Both the position numbers and the translations under genes were made by a program. Below the pieces are notes generated by a model. That model saw only the letters and a list, made by a program, of their open reading frames with translations, made no database searches and was not told where the DNA came from. From contig CANEZL010000003.1 in NCBI GenBank assembly GCA_947444195.1, forward strand, positions 62,001-126,000: a stretch of DNA of 64,000 nucleotides, given 5' to 3'. This stretch comes from Methylobacteriaceae bacterium (GTDB lineage: Bacteria > Pseudomonadota > Alphaproteobacteria > Rhizobiales > Beijerinckiaceae). Shown here in pieces: positions 38,656 to 47,655 of this stretch. Within the stretch, counting starts at the first letter, position 1. The number at the start of each line of letters is the position of its first letter.

Positions 38656-39018
38656 TCAGTTGACCCGCACGACGAGCTTCATCTTCGGATGGATGCCGCA
38701 CAGAACCTGGAAGCTGCCGCTCTTCGGGAAGGTGATCGTGGTGCGGCTGCCCGGGGCCTGATCCCCGGAATCGAAGCTGAAGGCGGCCGAGTCGATATAG
38801 GCGTGGTGCATGAGATCGCTGTCGTCGTTCACGATGGTGATCGTGTCGCCGCGGTTGATCGCGAGGCTCCCCGGCTGGAAGGCCCGCCCCTTCTGCGAGA
38901 CCAGATGGCCCGAGGCTTCGAGGCGCGACGTCATCGCGAGGGCGAGGGCTGCGGCCGCGCCGAGCGCGATGATCCACAGAGAGACGGCCGGCGGCTGCCG
39001 AAACCATGAGCGTGGCAT
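38656..39018 (-). CDS. Cupredoxin-like exported copper protein
   Basis: The 120-residue protein has an N-terminal signal or membrane anchor (about 12-30, LWIIALGAAAALALAM) and a cupredoxin domain. Copper ligands are visible: His in DLMHHAYID, and Cys, His and Met in VLCGIHPKMKL, the type 1 site spacing C-x2-H-x2-M. It is of the plastocyanin/azurin-like family often annotated as methylamine utilisation or blue copper proteins and could carry electrons in the periplasm. The ATG at 39018 is used. It is divergent from the GGDEF-EAL gene. Confidence 0.87.
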   Translation of the reverse strand: MPRSWFRQPPAVSLWIIALGAAAALALAMTSRLEASGHLVSQKGRAFQPGSLAINRGDTITIVNDDSDLMHHAYIDSAAFSFDSGDQAPGSRTTITFPKSGSFQVLCGIHPKMKLVVRVN

Positions 39019-39212
39019 AAGATTCTCGAACGATCTCCGATCGCAAGCCCGTGTATAACTGCACGCTGCGACGGTGGTTTGACATGCGACACGTTGACGA
39101 AATGTTTTCCGATTTCGGCAATCTTGCGATCTGCGGGCGATTGCTCGCCGAGTCTCGGCGAAGCGTCTTGAGCTAACAGGCTCTTAACGACTTTCCGGTA
39201 ATCTCGCCCTAC

Positions 39213-42110
39213 TTGGTCGAACGGGCAGTGCCTGACTTGGAACCTCAGCGGACATCAGGGCCGACCGCCCGGCTGCTCCGGAGCGCCGAGACGCTCGGGC
39301 AGCGCGTGTCCGACGCCGTCTCCACGATCCGCGGCCGCATCCTCTTCGCCTTCCTGACCATGAGCCTGCTGACGACGGCGCTCGGGCTCTCGGCCATCAG
39401 CGGCATCCAGCAGGCGGGCGACCTCGTCCATCGGACCTATGACGAATCGCTGATGGCGATCAATTACGCGCGGGCCTCGGCGGCGGACTTCGCCAAGATG
39501 CGCTCGGCCTTCGCGCGGCGCACCGCCTCCCCCGACGCGGCCCTCGCGGCCAAGCTCGACCAGGAGATCGCCGACCTCTCCGTCACCCTGGCCGAAGACC
39601 TGACCATTGCCGTGGAGCGCTCGCAATCCCCGCGGGTGCGCCGGACCGCCGAGGCGGTGCTCGCCGAGGTCGCCTCCTGGGACGAGCTGCGCCGCAACGC
39701 CCAGGGCGAGACCCGGCAGAAGCTGCGCGAGACCTGGGATGCCCTCGACCGGCAGGCGGCGCAGATCGACGGGCAGATCGACCTGCTCGTGAACTACACG
39801 GCGGGCGACGGGTTCAGCTTCCGCCAGACCGCCCGCACCATCGTCGAGGACCGGATCCGGTTCGCCGCCTTCTCGGTGGTCGCCGCCCTGTTCTTCGCGC
39901 TGATCGTCACCTGGCTGCTGCACCGACGCATCATGGGCCCGATCACCGTGGCCTCCACCGTGGCGCAGCGCATCGCGGCGGGACGCCTCGACGACGCCAT
40001 CCCGGCCGGCCGCCGGGACGAGCTGGGGCGCCTCCTCGATGCCATGGCGACGATGCGCGACAACATCCGCGCCATGATGGAGCGGGAGGTGAGCCAGCGC
40101 CGCTCCGCCGAGGCGCTCCTCGCCGACGCGCTCCAGAGTTCCCGCGAGGGCATCGTGGTGGTGGACGCCACCGGACGGGTCGTCCTCGCCAACGCGCAGG
40201 CGCAGCACTTCTTCGAGGGCCTCGGCGCCGAGATCGAGGCCGGGACGGCAGCGATGCCGGCGCCGGGCAGCGTGCCGGCGACGGGACATGCCCTCGCGCT
40301 CGCCAGCGACGGCAAGTGCCGCCTGCCCGACGGCCGCTGGCTGCATGTGAGCCGAAGCCCGATCCAGGGCGGCGGCTTCGTCGCCGTCTGCAGCGACGTC
40401 AGCGTCCTTACCGAGCAGGAACGGCGGCTCGTGGAGACGAACCGGCGCCTGGACGCGGCCCTCGACAACATGTCGCAGGGCCTCTGCCTGTACGATGCCG
40501 ACCAGCGGCTGATGGTGGTGAACCGGCGCTACAGCGAGATCTTCGGCCTGCCCCTCGGCGCGGTGGTGCCCGGCATGAGCGCCCTGGAGGTGCTGACCCG
40601 CAACGTCGAGCAGGGCACGATGCGCGACCGCACCGTGGACGAGCTCGCCCGGGAGTGCGAGGCGGCCTTCGAGCGCGGCTTCGGCGACACCCTGTTCCAG
40701 GTGACCGGCGAGGGCCGCATCATCGCCATCATGAGCCGGCCCACCGCCGATGGCGGCCTCGTGGCGACCTATGAGGACGTCACCGAGCGGCGCAAGGCGG
40801 AGGAGCGCATCGCCTTCCTCGCCCATCACGACATGCTGACGGGCCTGCCGAACCGGGTGAAGTTCGCCGAGCAGCTGGGCACCGCCATCGCGCAGACGCG
40901 GCGGGATTGCAGCTTCGCCGTCCTCTCCATCGACATCGACGGCTTCCGGCCGATCAACGACACGCTGGGCCCGCTCGTCGGCGACGAGGTGCTACGGGCG
41001 GTCGCCAACCGGCTCGGCGCCTGCGTGCGCGAGGTGGATTGCGTGGCCCGCCTCGGGGCGGACGAGTTCGCGATCATCCAGCACGGGGTCGAGCGCCCCG
41101 AGGATGCCGCGGTCCTCGCCAACCGGATCATCGAGGTCGTCCGCGCGCCCTACGTCCTCTCGAACCACACCCTCTCGATCGGCGTCACCCTCGGCATCGC
41201 CATGCGGCCGCGCGACGGGGCGAGCGTCGAGCGCCTGCTCAAGAGCGCGGACATGGCGCTCGGCCGGGCCAAGGCGGAGGCCCGCGGGGGCTTCCGTTAC
41301 TTCGAGCCGGAGATGGATGCCCGCATCGAGGCCAAGCGCGAGATGGAGCGCGACCTGCGCGAGGCCCTCGCGGCGGACGCCTTCACGGTCTACTATCAGC
41401 CGATCTACGACCTCACGGGCGACCGCGTCTGCGGCTTCGAGGCGCTGCTGCGCTGGTTCCACCCGGTCCGCGGGCCGGTCTCGCCCGCCACCTTCATCCC
41501 GCTGGCCGAGGAGCTCGGCCTCATCGTCCCCCTCGGCGAGTGGGTTCTGCGCCGGGCCTGCGAGGAGGCGAGCCGCTGGCCCTCCGACCTGAAGATCGCG
41601 GTCAACGTCTCGGCCGTGCAGTTCACCTCCGCGAGCCTCGTCACCGCCGTGCGCGAGACCCTGCAGGCCACGGGCCTCGCTGGGCGGCGCCTCGAACTGG
41701 AGATCACCGAATCGGTCCTCGTGGCCAATCCGGGCGCCGCCACCGCGATCCTGCACAGCCTCAAGGGGCTCGGCGTGCGCATCTCCATGGACGATTTCGG
41801 CACGGGCTACTCGTCGCTGAGCTACCTGCGCTCCTTCCCCTTCGACAAGATCAAGATCGACCAGTCCTTCGTGCGCGACCTCTGCGAGACGAACGGGACC
41901 GGCTTCATCGTCAGGGCGGTGATCGGGCTCGGTTCGAGCCTCGGCATGACGGTGACGGCCGAGGGCGTCGAGACGGAGGCGCAGCTCGCCCGGCTCCGGA
42001 CCGAGGGCTGCGACGAGGTCCAGGGTTACCTGTTCAGCCGCCCGGTGCCCGCCTCGGAGGTTCCCGCCGTGCTCGTCCGCTGGAACGGCGCGGAGCGGGC
42101 CATCGCCTGA
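39213..42110 (+). CDS. Membrane GGDEF-EAL protein (HAMP, PAS)
   Basis: The 965-residue c-di-GMP protein has membrane helices at about 44-64 and 216-238 framing a periplasmic four-helix sensor, a HAMP domain (about 238-290), two PAS-like regions (about 300-520), GGDEF (about 540-700) and EAL (about 715-955). The cyclase active site reads RLGADEF (near residue 614), with Ala in place of the second Gly, but an RxxD inhibitory site (REVD) is kept. The EAL domain has all key residues: FEALLRW, NVS, ITES, DDFGTG, KID, EGVET and VQGY. It is therefore likely a phosphodiesterase with a GTP- or c-di-GMP-sensing GGDEF. The start is uncertain: TTG 39213 is the longest, GTG 39228 is possible, and neither has a good ribosome site. 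Confidence 0.9.
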   Translation: MVERAVPDLEPQRTSGPTARLLRSAETLGQRVSDAVSTIRGRILFAFLTMSLLTTALGLSAISGIQQAGDLVHRTYDESLMAINYARASAADFAKMRSAFARRTASPDAALAAKLDQEIADLSVTLAEDLTIAVERSQSPRVRRTAEAVLAEVASWDELRRNAQGETRQKLRETWDALDRQAAQIDGQIDLLVNYTAGDGFSFRQTARTIVEDRIRFAAFSVVAALFFALIVTWLLHRRIMGPITVASTVAQRIAAGRLDDAIPAGRRDELGRLLDAMATMRDNIRAMMEREVSQRRSAEALLADALQSSREGIVVVDATGRVVLANAQAQHFFEGLGAEIEAGTAAMPAPGSVPATGHALALASDGKCRLPDGRWLHVSRSPIQGGGFVAVCSDVSVLTEQERRLVETNRRLDAALDNMSQGLCLYDADQRLMVVNRRYSEIFGLPLGAVVPGMSALEVLTRNVEQGTMRDRTVDELARECEAAFERGFGDTLFQVTGEGRIIAIMSRPTADGGLVATYEDVTERRKAEERIAFLAHHDMLTGLPNRVKFAEQLGTAIAQTRRDCSFAVLSIDIDGFRPINDTLGPLVGDEVLRAVANRLGACVREVDCVARLGADEFAIIQHGVERPEDAAVLANRIIEVVRAPYVLSNHTLSIGVTLGIAMRPRDGASVERLLKSADMALGRAKAEARGGFRYFEPEMDARIEAKREMERDLREALAADAFTVYYQPIYDLTGDRVCGFEALLRWFHPVRGPVSPATFIPLAEELGLIVPLGEWVLRRACEEASRWPSDLKIAVNVSAVQFTSASLVTAVRETLQATGLAGRRLELEITESVLVANPGAATAILHSLKGLGVRISMDDFGTGYSSLSYLRSFPFDKIKIDQSFVRDLCETNGTGFIVRAVIGLGSSLGMTVTAEGVETEAQLARLRTEGCDEVQGYLFSRPVPASEVPAVLVRWNGAERAIA

Positions 42111-42123
42111 GCCGGACTTTCTC

Positions 42124-42149
42124 GGAACGCGTAACTGTCACGGGCCGTT
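42124..42149 (+). promoter_or_regulatory. EcfG-type general stress promoter
   Basis: GGAAC at 42124-42128 and CGTT at 42146-42149 are separated by exactly 17 bases, a perfect match to the EcfG consensus. It lies 31 bases upstream of the start of a 28-residue membrane peptide. Sigma-factor use is inferred from the motif. Confidence 0.75.
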
Positions 42150-42180
42150 GAACGAGGCACATGACGCTGCGAGGTCCGCG

Positions 42181-42267
42181 ATGCTCAAAGGTGGTCTGCT
42201 GTGGCTCATCGGCATTCCGTTGCCGATCATTCTGCTGATCTACTTCTTCACCAACTGGCTGCGCTGA
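42181..42267 (+). CDS. 28-residue membrane peptide
   Basis: A short reading frame of 28 codons plus stop encodes MLKGGLLWLIG, a Pro-Leu-Pro turn, then a strongly hydrophobic IILLIYFFTNWLR end. It is one membrane-spanning helix with a positive N-terminus and a C-terminal Arg. A GAGG ribosome site lies about seven bases upstream and an EcfG promoter 31 bases upstream. Its composition, start signal and dedicated promoter argue for a real small protein; the function is unknown. It lies just after the GGDEF-EAL gene. Confidence 0.7.
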   Translation: MLKGGLLWLIGIPLPIILLIYFFTNWLR

Positions 42268-42295
42268 CGCAGTCTTCGCCGCGACGGATTCCGGC

Positions 42296-42400
42296 TAGAG
42301 CGGGCTGCATTTTCACGGAAAACAGCAGCACGCTCTATCTTGTTGTGATCGCACGATGATCCCGAAAAACCGGATCCCACTCTCTCGCATCGTGCTATAG
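42296..42400. repeat. Palindromic repeat family B, copy 2
   Basis: The stem TAGAGCGGGCTGC (42296-42308) pairs imperfectly with GCAGCACGCTCTA (42325-42337). The tail contains GCACGATGATCCCG and ACCGGATCCCACTCTC and ends with a complementary CATCGTGC. Layout and sequence match 27367-27472. It lies between the peptide gene and aroG and may serve as a terminator. Confidence 0.75.
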
Positions 42401-42473
42401 GCGCATCCACGCGCCTTGAAGTAACGGGGCGCCTCCCGCCGCGCCGGAGCGGATCCGGCGCGGCGGGAGAACG

Positions 42474-43856
42474 TCATTCGGCGGCGTCGAGGCGCGGACG
42501 CTCGATCTCGGCCCGCTCGCGCTTGATCAGCTCGGCGGTCAGGAAGGCCACTTCTAGGGCCTGCTCCGCGTTGAGGCGCGGGTCGCAGTAGGTGTGGTAG
42601 CGGTCGCGCAGGTTCTCCGCCGTGAGCGCGCGGGCGCCGCCCGTGCACTCGGTCACGTCCTTGCCGGTCATCTCCAGATGGATGCCTCCGGCGACCGTCC
42701 CCTCGGCGCGGTGGACGCCGAAGAAGCCCTCGATCTCCTGCATCACCCGCTCGAACGGCCGCGTCTTGTAGCCGCCCGCCGAGATGGTGTTGCCGTGCAT
42801 CGGATCGCAGACCCAGACCACCTTCCGGCCCTCGCGCTCCACCGCCCGGACGAGCTTCGGCAGGTTCTCCGCGACCTTGTCCGCGCCGAAGCGGCAGATC
42901 AGGGACAGCCGGCCGGCCTCGTTCTCCGGATTGAGCTGGTCGATCAGCCCGATGAGCCCCTCGGCGCTCATCGAGGGACCGCATTTTAGGCCGATCGGAT
43001 TCCGGATGCCGCGGGCGTATTCCACGTGGGCGTGGTCCGGCTGCCGGGTGCGGTCGCCGATCCAGAGCATGTGGCCGGAGGTGGCGTACCAGTCCCCGCT
43101 CGTCGAATCGACGCGGGTGAGCGCCTCCTCGTAGCCGAGCAGCAGCGCCTCGTGGCTGGTGTAGAAGTCGGTGGTGCGCACTTCCTGGTGGGTCTCGGGG
43201 TTGATCCCGATCGCCTGCATGAAGCGCAGCGCGTCCGACATCCGGCCGGCCACGTCCTGGTAGCGCGAGGATTGGGGGCTGTCCTTGACGAAGCCCAGCA
43301 TCCAGCGGTGCGCGTTATCGAGATTGGCGTAGCCGCCCGTCGCGAAGGCGCGCAGCAGGTTCAGGGTCGCCGCCGACTGGCGGTAGGCCATGAGCTGCCG
43401 GCGCGGATCGGGCACCCGCTCCTCGTCGGTGAAGCCGATGCCGTTGACGATGTCGCCGCGGTAGCTCGGCAGGGCGAGACCGTCGATGGTCTCGGTGGGC
43501 GACGAGCGGGGCTTGGCGAACTGGCCGGCGATGCGGCCGACCTTCACCACGGGCGAGCCGCCCGCGAAGGTGAGCACCAGGGCCATCTGCAGGAAGACGC
43601 GGAAGAAATCGCGGATGTTGTCGGCCGAGTGCTCGTCGAAGCTCTCGGCGCAATCGCCGCCCTGGAGCAGGAAGGCCTCGCCCGCGGCGACGCGCGCGAG
43701 CGACGCCTTCAGCTTGCGGGCCTCACCTGCGAAGACGAGGGGCGGAAAGCTCGCGATCTGAGCCTCGACAGCCTGGAGCGCCTCCGCGTCCGGATAGGCC
43801 GGCACCTGCTGGATCGGCAGGTTGCGCCATGTCTTCGGTGTCCAACGCTCGGCCAT
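42474..43856 (-). CDS. Class II 3-deoxy-7-phosphoheptulonate (DAHP) synthase
   Basis: The 460-residue enzyme condenses phosphoenolpyruvate and erythrose 4-phosphate in the first step of the shikimate pathway. It is the plant-like class II type: [51 protein letters not shown] and CTGGARALT carry metal and substrate residues. The length fits bacterial class II enzymes. The ATG at 43856 has GGGAG seven bases upstream; a GTG three bases before is less likely. It is a single gene with its own probable promoter, and the shikimate pathway genes are not nearby. Confidence 0.95.
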   Translation of the reverse strand: MAERWTPKTWRNLPIQQVPAYPDAEALQAVEAQIASFPPLVFAGEARKLKASLARVAAGEAFLLQGGDCAESFDEHSADNIRDFFRVFLQMALVLTFAGGSPVVKVGRIAGQFAKPRSSPTETIDGLALPSYRGDIVNGIGFTDEERVPDPRRQLMAYRQSAATLNLLRAFATGGYANLDNAHRWMLGFVKDSPQSSRYQDVAGRMSDALRFMQAIGINPETHQEVRTTDFYTSHEALLLGYEEALTRVDSTSGDWYATSGHMLWIGDRTRQPDHAHVEYARGIRNPIGLKCGPSMSAEGLIGLIDQLNPENEAGRLSLICRFGADKVAENLPKLVRAVEREGRKVVWVCDPMHGNTISAGGYKTRPFERVMQEIEGFFGVHRAEGTVAGGIHLEMTGKDVTECTGGARALTAENLRDRYHTYCDPRLNAEQALEVAFLTAELIKRERAEIERPRLDAAE

Positions 43857-43918
43857 CACTTAACTCCCGGCACCTCTCGGCGGCTCGTCGCACGCCTGAG
43901 AACGCGCGCGAAGCGCGG

Positions 43919-43924
43919 CTTATA
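43919..43924 (-). promoter_or_regulatory. Probable -10 element upstream of the DAHP synthase gene
   Basis: TATAAG reads on the minus strand at 43924-43919, 63 bases upstream of the start. The -35 region 17 bases further (TCGCAA) is poor. Moderate support only. Confidence 0.35.
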
Positions 43925-44055
43925 GAGAGGTTTCCGGGCGCTTGCGAGTGCCGCCGGCGAAGGCCCTTCCCGGAGCGCAATCCTGCGTAGCGACGGCATC
44001 GGGTCGGCGCGCGAGCGCCCGCTGAGGGCGGAACCCGGCCGCCGCACGGCCCGCT

Positions 44056-44379
44056 TCAGGGCTCGCCGTCCTCCACCTCGATGCCGTGCTCGGCGAGGAT
44101 CCAGAAGATCGCCTCGAGGTCCTCCGCCGAGACGTCGCGCGGCGGCAGGGCCTCTTCCAGATCCTCGTAGGTCAGGCAACGGCTGCGCTGGGCCGCGGCC
44201 TTGGCGAGCAGGGTGTCGATGGCGCGGCGGATGTCGGGCGGCAGCGCCTCCTGGCTCGGCAGCCGGTAGGTGAAGGCCGGACGCAGGGCGTCGGCCAGGA
44301 GGCCGTCGATGATGGCTTGACGGCGCGCGTGCGCGTCGTCGTCCCTGCCCTGTCCCTTGCCTGAAGCGCGCTTGCCCAT
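44056..44379 (-). CDS. Stand-alone sigma70 region 1.1-like protein
   Basis: The 107-residue acidic protein is of unknown role. The C-terminal 45 residues (CLTYEDLEEALPPRDVS, then AEDLEAIFWILAEHGIEV) have the three-helix pattern of primary sigma factor region 1.1 (compare YVTYDELNKVLP...SSEQIEDVMAML..GI in RpoD). Region 1.1 is the DNA-mimicking, autoinhibitory end of sigma70 that occupies the RNA polymerase channel. Here it stands free, without sigma regions 1.2-4. It could bind RNA polymerase as a decoy, or be an unrelated fold. The ATG at 44379 is used. It lies 78 bases after gor and may be its last operon partner. Confidence 0.72.
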   Translation of the reverse strand: MGKRASGKGQGRDDDAHARRQAIIDGLLADALRPAFTYRLPSQEALPPDIRRAIDTLLAKAAAQRSRCLTYEDLEEALPPRDVSAEDLEAIFWILAEHGIEVEDGEP

Positions 44380-44457
44380 GGGCGTGATATGGACCCGCGG
44401 GCTCCCACGTCGAGAGTGCGTTTCGCGAGTCGTTTCCGCCCGCCCCGCGGGTCGCCC

Positions 44458-45843
44458 TCAGCCGACGCCGACCGGGGTCTTGGTGACGGCGGGCACGCGC
44501 ATGGTGACGAGTTCCTCGGCCGCCGTGGGATGGACCGCGACGGTGCGGTCGAAATCGGCCTTGGTCGCGCCCATCGTCACCGCGATGCCCACCGCCTGGA
44601 TGACCTCGCCGGCATCGTGGCCGAAGACGTGCACGCCCACGACCTTGTCGCTCGCGCGGTCGACGAGGACCTTCATCAGGGTGCGCTCGTCGCGCCCCGA
44701 CAGGGTCGCTTTCATCGGGCGGAAGGCCGCCTTGTAGACGTCGATCTCCCCGCAGGCCGCCCGCGCCACGTCCTCGTTGTGGCCGACCACGCCGATCTCC
44801 GGCGTCGAGAACACCGCGGTGGGGATCAACCGGTGGTCGACGCAGGTCGGACGGCCGCCGAAGACCGTGTCGGCGAAGGCGTGGCCCTCGCGGATGGCGA
44901 TCGGCGTCAGGTTCGCCCGGTTGGTCACGTCGCCCACCGCGTAGATCGAGGGCACGGAGGTGCGCGAGTAGGCGTCGACGGGAATCGCGCCGGCGCCGTC
45001 GAGGGCGATGCCCGCGGCCTCCAGGCCGAGACCCGCCACGTAGGGGCGGCGCCCCGTCGCCACCAGCACCTGATCGACCTCGACCCTGGCGCCGTCGTCG
45101 AGATGGGCGAGGATCGCTCCGCCGCTCCGCTCCAGGCGCTGGACGGTGCGCCCGAGGCGCAGGTCCATGCGCTTGGCATAGGCTTCGCCGAGGGCGTCCC
45201 GGATCTCGTCGTCGAAGCCGCGCAGGAGCCGGTCGCCGCGGTGGAGCAGGGTGGTGCGGGCGCCGAGGCTCGCGAACACGCCGGCGAACTCGACCGCGAT
45301 GTAGCCACCGCCGATGACGAGGATGCGCTCGGGCAGGCTCTCCAGCTCGAACACCCCGTCCGAGGTGATGGCCAGCTCCGTGCCGGGGATCGCCGGCTCC
45401 TTCACCGGGCGGGCGCCGACGGCGACGAGGATCACCCGCGCCCGCACGCACCGGCCCGAGCCGGTGAGGCGGACGGTGTGGGCGTCCTCGATCACCGCCC
45501 GCTCGGGCACGATCTCCACCCCCGCGCGGATGAGGTTGGCGTCGTAGATCCCTTCGAGGCGGGTGACCTCGGCGTCGCGCCGCGCCTTGAGGACGCTCCA
45601 GTCGAAGCGCGGCGGCTGGAGCGTCCAGCCGAAGCCCGCCGCGTCCTCGAACTCGTCCGCGAAGCGCCCGGCATAGACCATCAGCTTCTTGGGCACGCAG
45701 CCCCGGATCACGCAGGTGCCGCCGACCCGGTACTCCTCGGCCAGCATCACCCGGGCGCCGTAGCCCGCCGAGATCCGGGCCGCGCGCACGCCGCCCGAGC
45801 CGCCGCCGATGACGAAGAGATCGACGTCGAAGGTGTCGCCCAT
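44458..45843 (-). CDS. gor: Glutathione-disulfide reductase
   Basis: The 461-residue flavoprotein disulphide reductase recycles glutathione using NADPH. The FAD motif is FVIGGGSGGVRAAR, the redox pair is in GGTCVIRGCVPKKL, the NADPH motif is VIGGGYIAVEFAG followed by LHRGDRLLRGFD, and the C-terminal catalytic base lies in VHPTAAEEL. Glutathione reductase is favoured over lipoamide dehydrogenase by the RGCVPKK and HPTAAEE blocks. It starts four bases after an O-antigen-ligase-like gene and sits in a run of five same-strand genes with rpiA. Confidence 0.94.
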   Translation of the reverse strand: MGDTFDVDLFVIGGGSGGVRAARISAGYGARVMLAEEYRVGGTCVIRGCVPKKLMVYAGRFADEFEDAAGFGWTLQPPRFDWSVLKARRDAEVTRLEGIYDANLIRAGVEIVPERAVIEDAHTVRLTGSGRCVRARVILVAVGARPVKEPAIPGTELAITSDGVFELESLPERILVIGGGYIAVEFAGVFASLGARTTLLHRGDRLLRGFDDEIRDALGEAYAKRMDLRLGRTVQRLERSGGAILAHLDDGARVEVDQVLVATGRRPYVAGLGLEAAGIALDGAGAIPVDAYSRTSVPSIYAVGDVTNRANLTPIAIREGHAFADTVFGGRPTCVDHRLIPTAVFSTPEIGVVGHNEDVARAACGEIDVYKAAFRPMKATLSGRDERTLMKVLVDRASDKVVGVHVFGHDAGEVIQAVGIAVTMGATKADFDRTVAVHPTAAEELVTMRVPAVTKTPVGVG

Positions 45844-45847
45844 GCGC

Positions 45848-47050
45848 TTACCGTCCGCTCTGCCCGCTGCCGGGAGCCGCCGCCCGCAGCCAGGTGATGG
45901 CAGCCCCGAGCCCCGCCGTCCACCACGCCGCCCAGGCGTTGTGCTCCACGAAGGCGATGGCGGCGGCCGCCGCCACGAGGCCGAGGGCCGCCGTCCGCTC
46001 CGGACGCGGCAGCGCGTGGACCGCCCGCAGGCCCAGCATCAGCACGAGGGCGAGGAGCACGGCGCCGGGAAGGCCGAGTTCCGTCCAGACCTGAAGGAAG
46101 CTGTTGTGCGGGTGGCCGACCGCGAGCATCGGGCGCAGATCCGGCTCGATGCGCGCGGCCACCGGCGTCTCGGCGAAGCGCGGGGCGACCCCGAACCCGG
46201 CGCCCCGCCAGGGGTCGGCCGCTACCGCCGCGCCGAAGCTGCGGGCGATGGCCACGCGCGCCCGCGAGGAGGATTGAACCAGCCGGGCATGGGCCGCCTC
46301 CGGCATGAAGCGTTCGAGGACGTCGCCCTCCACCGGGGCCAGGGCGACGGCGAGGGCCAGGCCCAGTCCCGCGATGCCGGTCGCGACCCGGCGCGGCAGC
46401 AGGAGGGCGAGGACGGCCATCGCGACGCCCGCCGCGAGCCCCAGCATGGCCGCGCCGCTGATCGAGCCGAGGATGCCGAGCCCGGCGAAGGCGAGGACGA
46501 GGGCGGCGAGGAGCGGCCGGCCCGTTCGCCACAGGAAGAGGGCCACCGGCCCCATGAGCAGGACGAGGGTCAGGGCCGGGCGGTTGAACACGAAGGCCGC
46601 CGTGCGCTGGCCGAGCCAGGTCTGCAACGGCATGCCGAGCGCGAGGCCCAGCGCGATGGCGAGGCCGGCGAGCGCCACGGCGCCGAGGGCGAGGGGCCCG
46701 GCGAAGGCCGGCAGGCGGCCGGGGGCGAGGCGGGCCAGGATGTAGGCCGCGAGCAGGGTCGGCGCGAATTCCCGCATCGCCCGCGCGGTCACGGCGGGGA
46801 ACGGGCTCCACAGGGCGGTGACGAGGCACCAGCCGAGGAAGGCCAGGGCGGCGAGGCCGAGGGGCGAGGCCAGCGGCGCGCGGAGCGCGCGCAGGGTGGA
46901 TCCGCGATCCGCGACGAGGCCGGCGGCGAGGAAGCAGAGGGCGGCGAGCGCGACGACGAGGGGGCTCGACCGGTTCGCGAGCGCCATCGCCAGCGGCATC
47001 AGCGCGAGCGCGACGGCGCCCGCGTCCCGCAGGCGGGCGGAGGCGGGCAC
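45848..47050 (-). CDS. O-antigen ligase / polymerase-like membrane protein
   Basis: The 400-residue protein has about ten to twelve membrane helices. The signature VGHPHNSFLQVWTELG near residue 325 is the periplasmic loop motif of the Wzy_C (O-antigen ligase) family, and an AVAADPWRGAGFGVAP loop precedes it. Such proteins join or polymerise surface polysaccharide, but no glycosyltransferase genes are near. It starts with GTG at 47050, with GAGG close upstream, 16 bases after the DUF2059 gene and four bases before gor, so it is embedded in a central-metabolism operon. Confidence 0.82.
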   Translation of the reverse strand: MPASARLRDAGAVALALMPLAMALANRSSPLVVALAALCFLAAGLVADRGSTLRALRAPLASPLGLAALAFLGWCLVTALWSPFPAVTARAMREFAPTLLAAYILARLAPGRLPAFAGPLALGAVALAGLAIALGLALGMPLQTWLGQRTAAFVFNRPALTLVLLMGPVALFLWRTGRPLLAALVLAFAGLGILGSISGAAMLGLAAGVAMAVLALLLPRRVATGIAGLGLALAVALAPVEGDVLERFMPEAAHARLVQSSSRARVAIARSFGAAVAADPWRGAGFGVAPRFAETPVAARIEPDLRPMLAVGHPHNSFLQVWTELGLPGAVLLALVLMLGLRAVHALPRPERTAALGLVAAAAAIAFVEHNAWAAWWTAGLGAAITWLRAAAPGSGQSGR

Positions 47051-47066
47051 GGCCTCGCGGCGCGGC

Positions 47067-47597
47067 TTACTGGAGCTGATGGCCGCGCTTGCCCATCTCG
47101 GCGCGCACGCGGACCATCACGTATTCCGAGACCTCCTGCGTCCAGTTCTGCATGGACTGGACCATCTGATCGAGGATGACCGGCTGCGTCTCCACGTAGC
47201 GCTTGCCCGCGGGCGAGCGGAAGAAGGAGGCGATGTCCTTCAACTCGGCCTCGCTCAGCTTGTCCGCGTAGATCCGCGCGGCGATGTTGATCATCCGCTG
47301 CTTCTGCAGCTCCATCTCCGGCTCGAGCTGCTTCAGAACCTCGTCGAGGTCCTTCTGCAGTTCCGGCCGGGTCACCGCCTGCTGGCGCATCTGCTCGGCA
47401 AAGGAGGGAATGACCGAATCGAAGCTGCGCGCGATGCCGGAGGAGAGCATCACCTCGCGGGCGAGGGCCAGATGGTTCGCGTTCGGGGCGGCCGCGGCCG
47501 CCGGCGCCGGGGCGGCGGGCTTCTGGCCCTGGGCGACGGCGCCCCCTTGAGCGGCGAGGAGGAGCGCCGCGGCGGCGGCGAGGGAGCGGCGGATCAT
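47067..47597 (-). CDS. DUF2059 exported protein
   Basis: The 176-residue periplasmic protein has a signal peptide at residues 1-23 (ending AVAQGQK), an Ala/Pro linker, and the helical DUF2059 domain (LAREVMLSSGIARSF, then KLSEAELKDIASFFRSPAGK). The function is unknown. It often lies next to rpiA and gor in Rhizobiales, as it does here: rpiA is 58 bases upstream and the O-antigen-ligase-like gene 16 bases downstream. ATG at 47597 fits the signal peptide; the frame is open to 47693. Confidence 0.88.
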   Translation of the reverse strand: MIRRSLAAAAALLLAAQGGAVAQGQKPAAPAPAAAAAPNANHLALAREVMLSSGIARSFDSVIPSFAEQMRQQAVTRPELQKDLDEVLKQLEPEMELQKQRMINIAARIYADKLSEAELKDIASFFRSPAGKRYVETQPVILDQMVQSMQNWTQEVSEYVMVRVRAEMGKRGHQLQ

Positions 47598-47655
47598 GGC
47601 AGCCTTCCGGGCAGGTCTGTGTGGCAGGCGGTGGGGGACGGGCGCGGGCGCTTCC

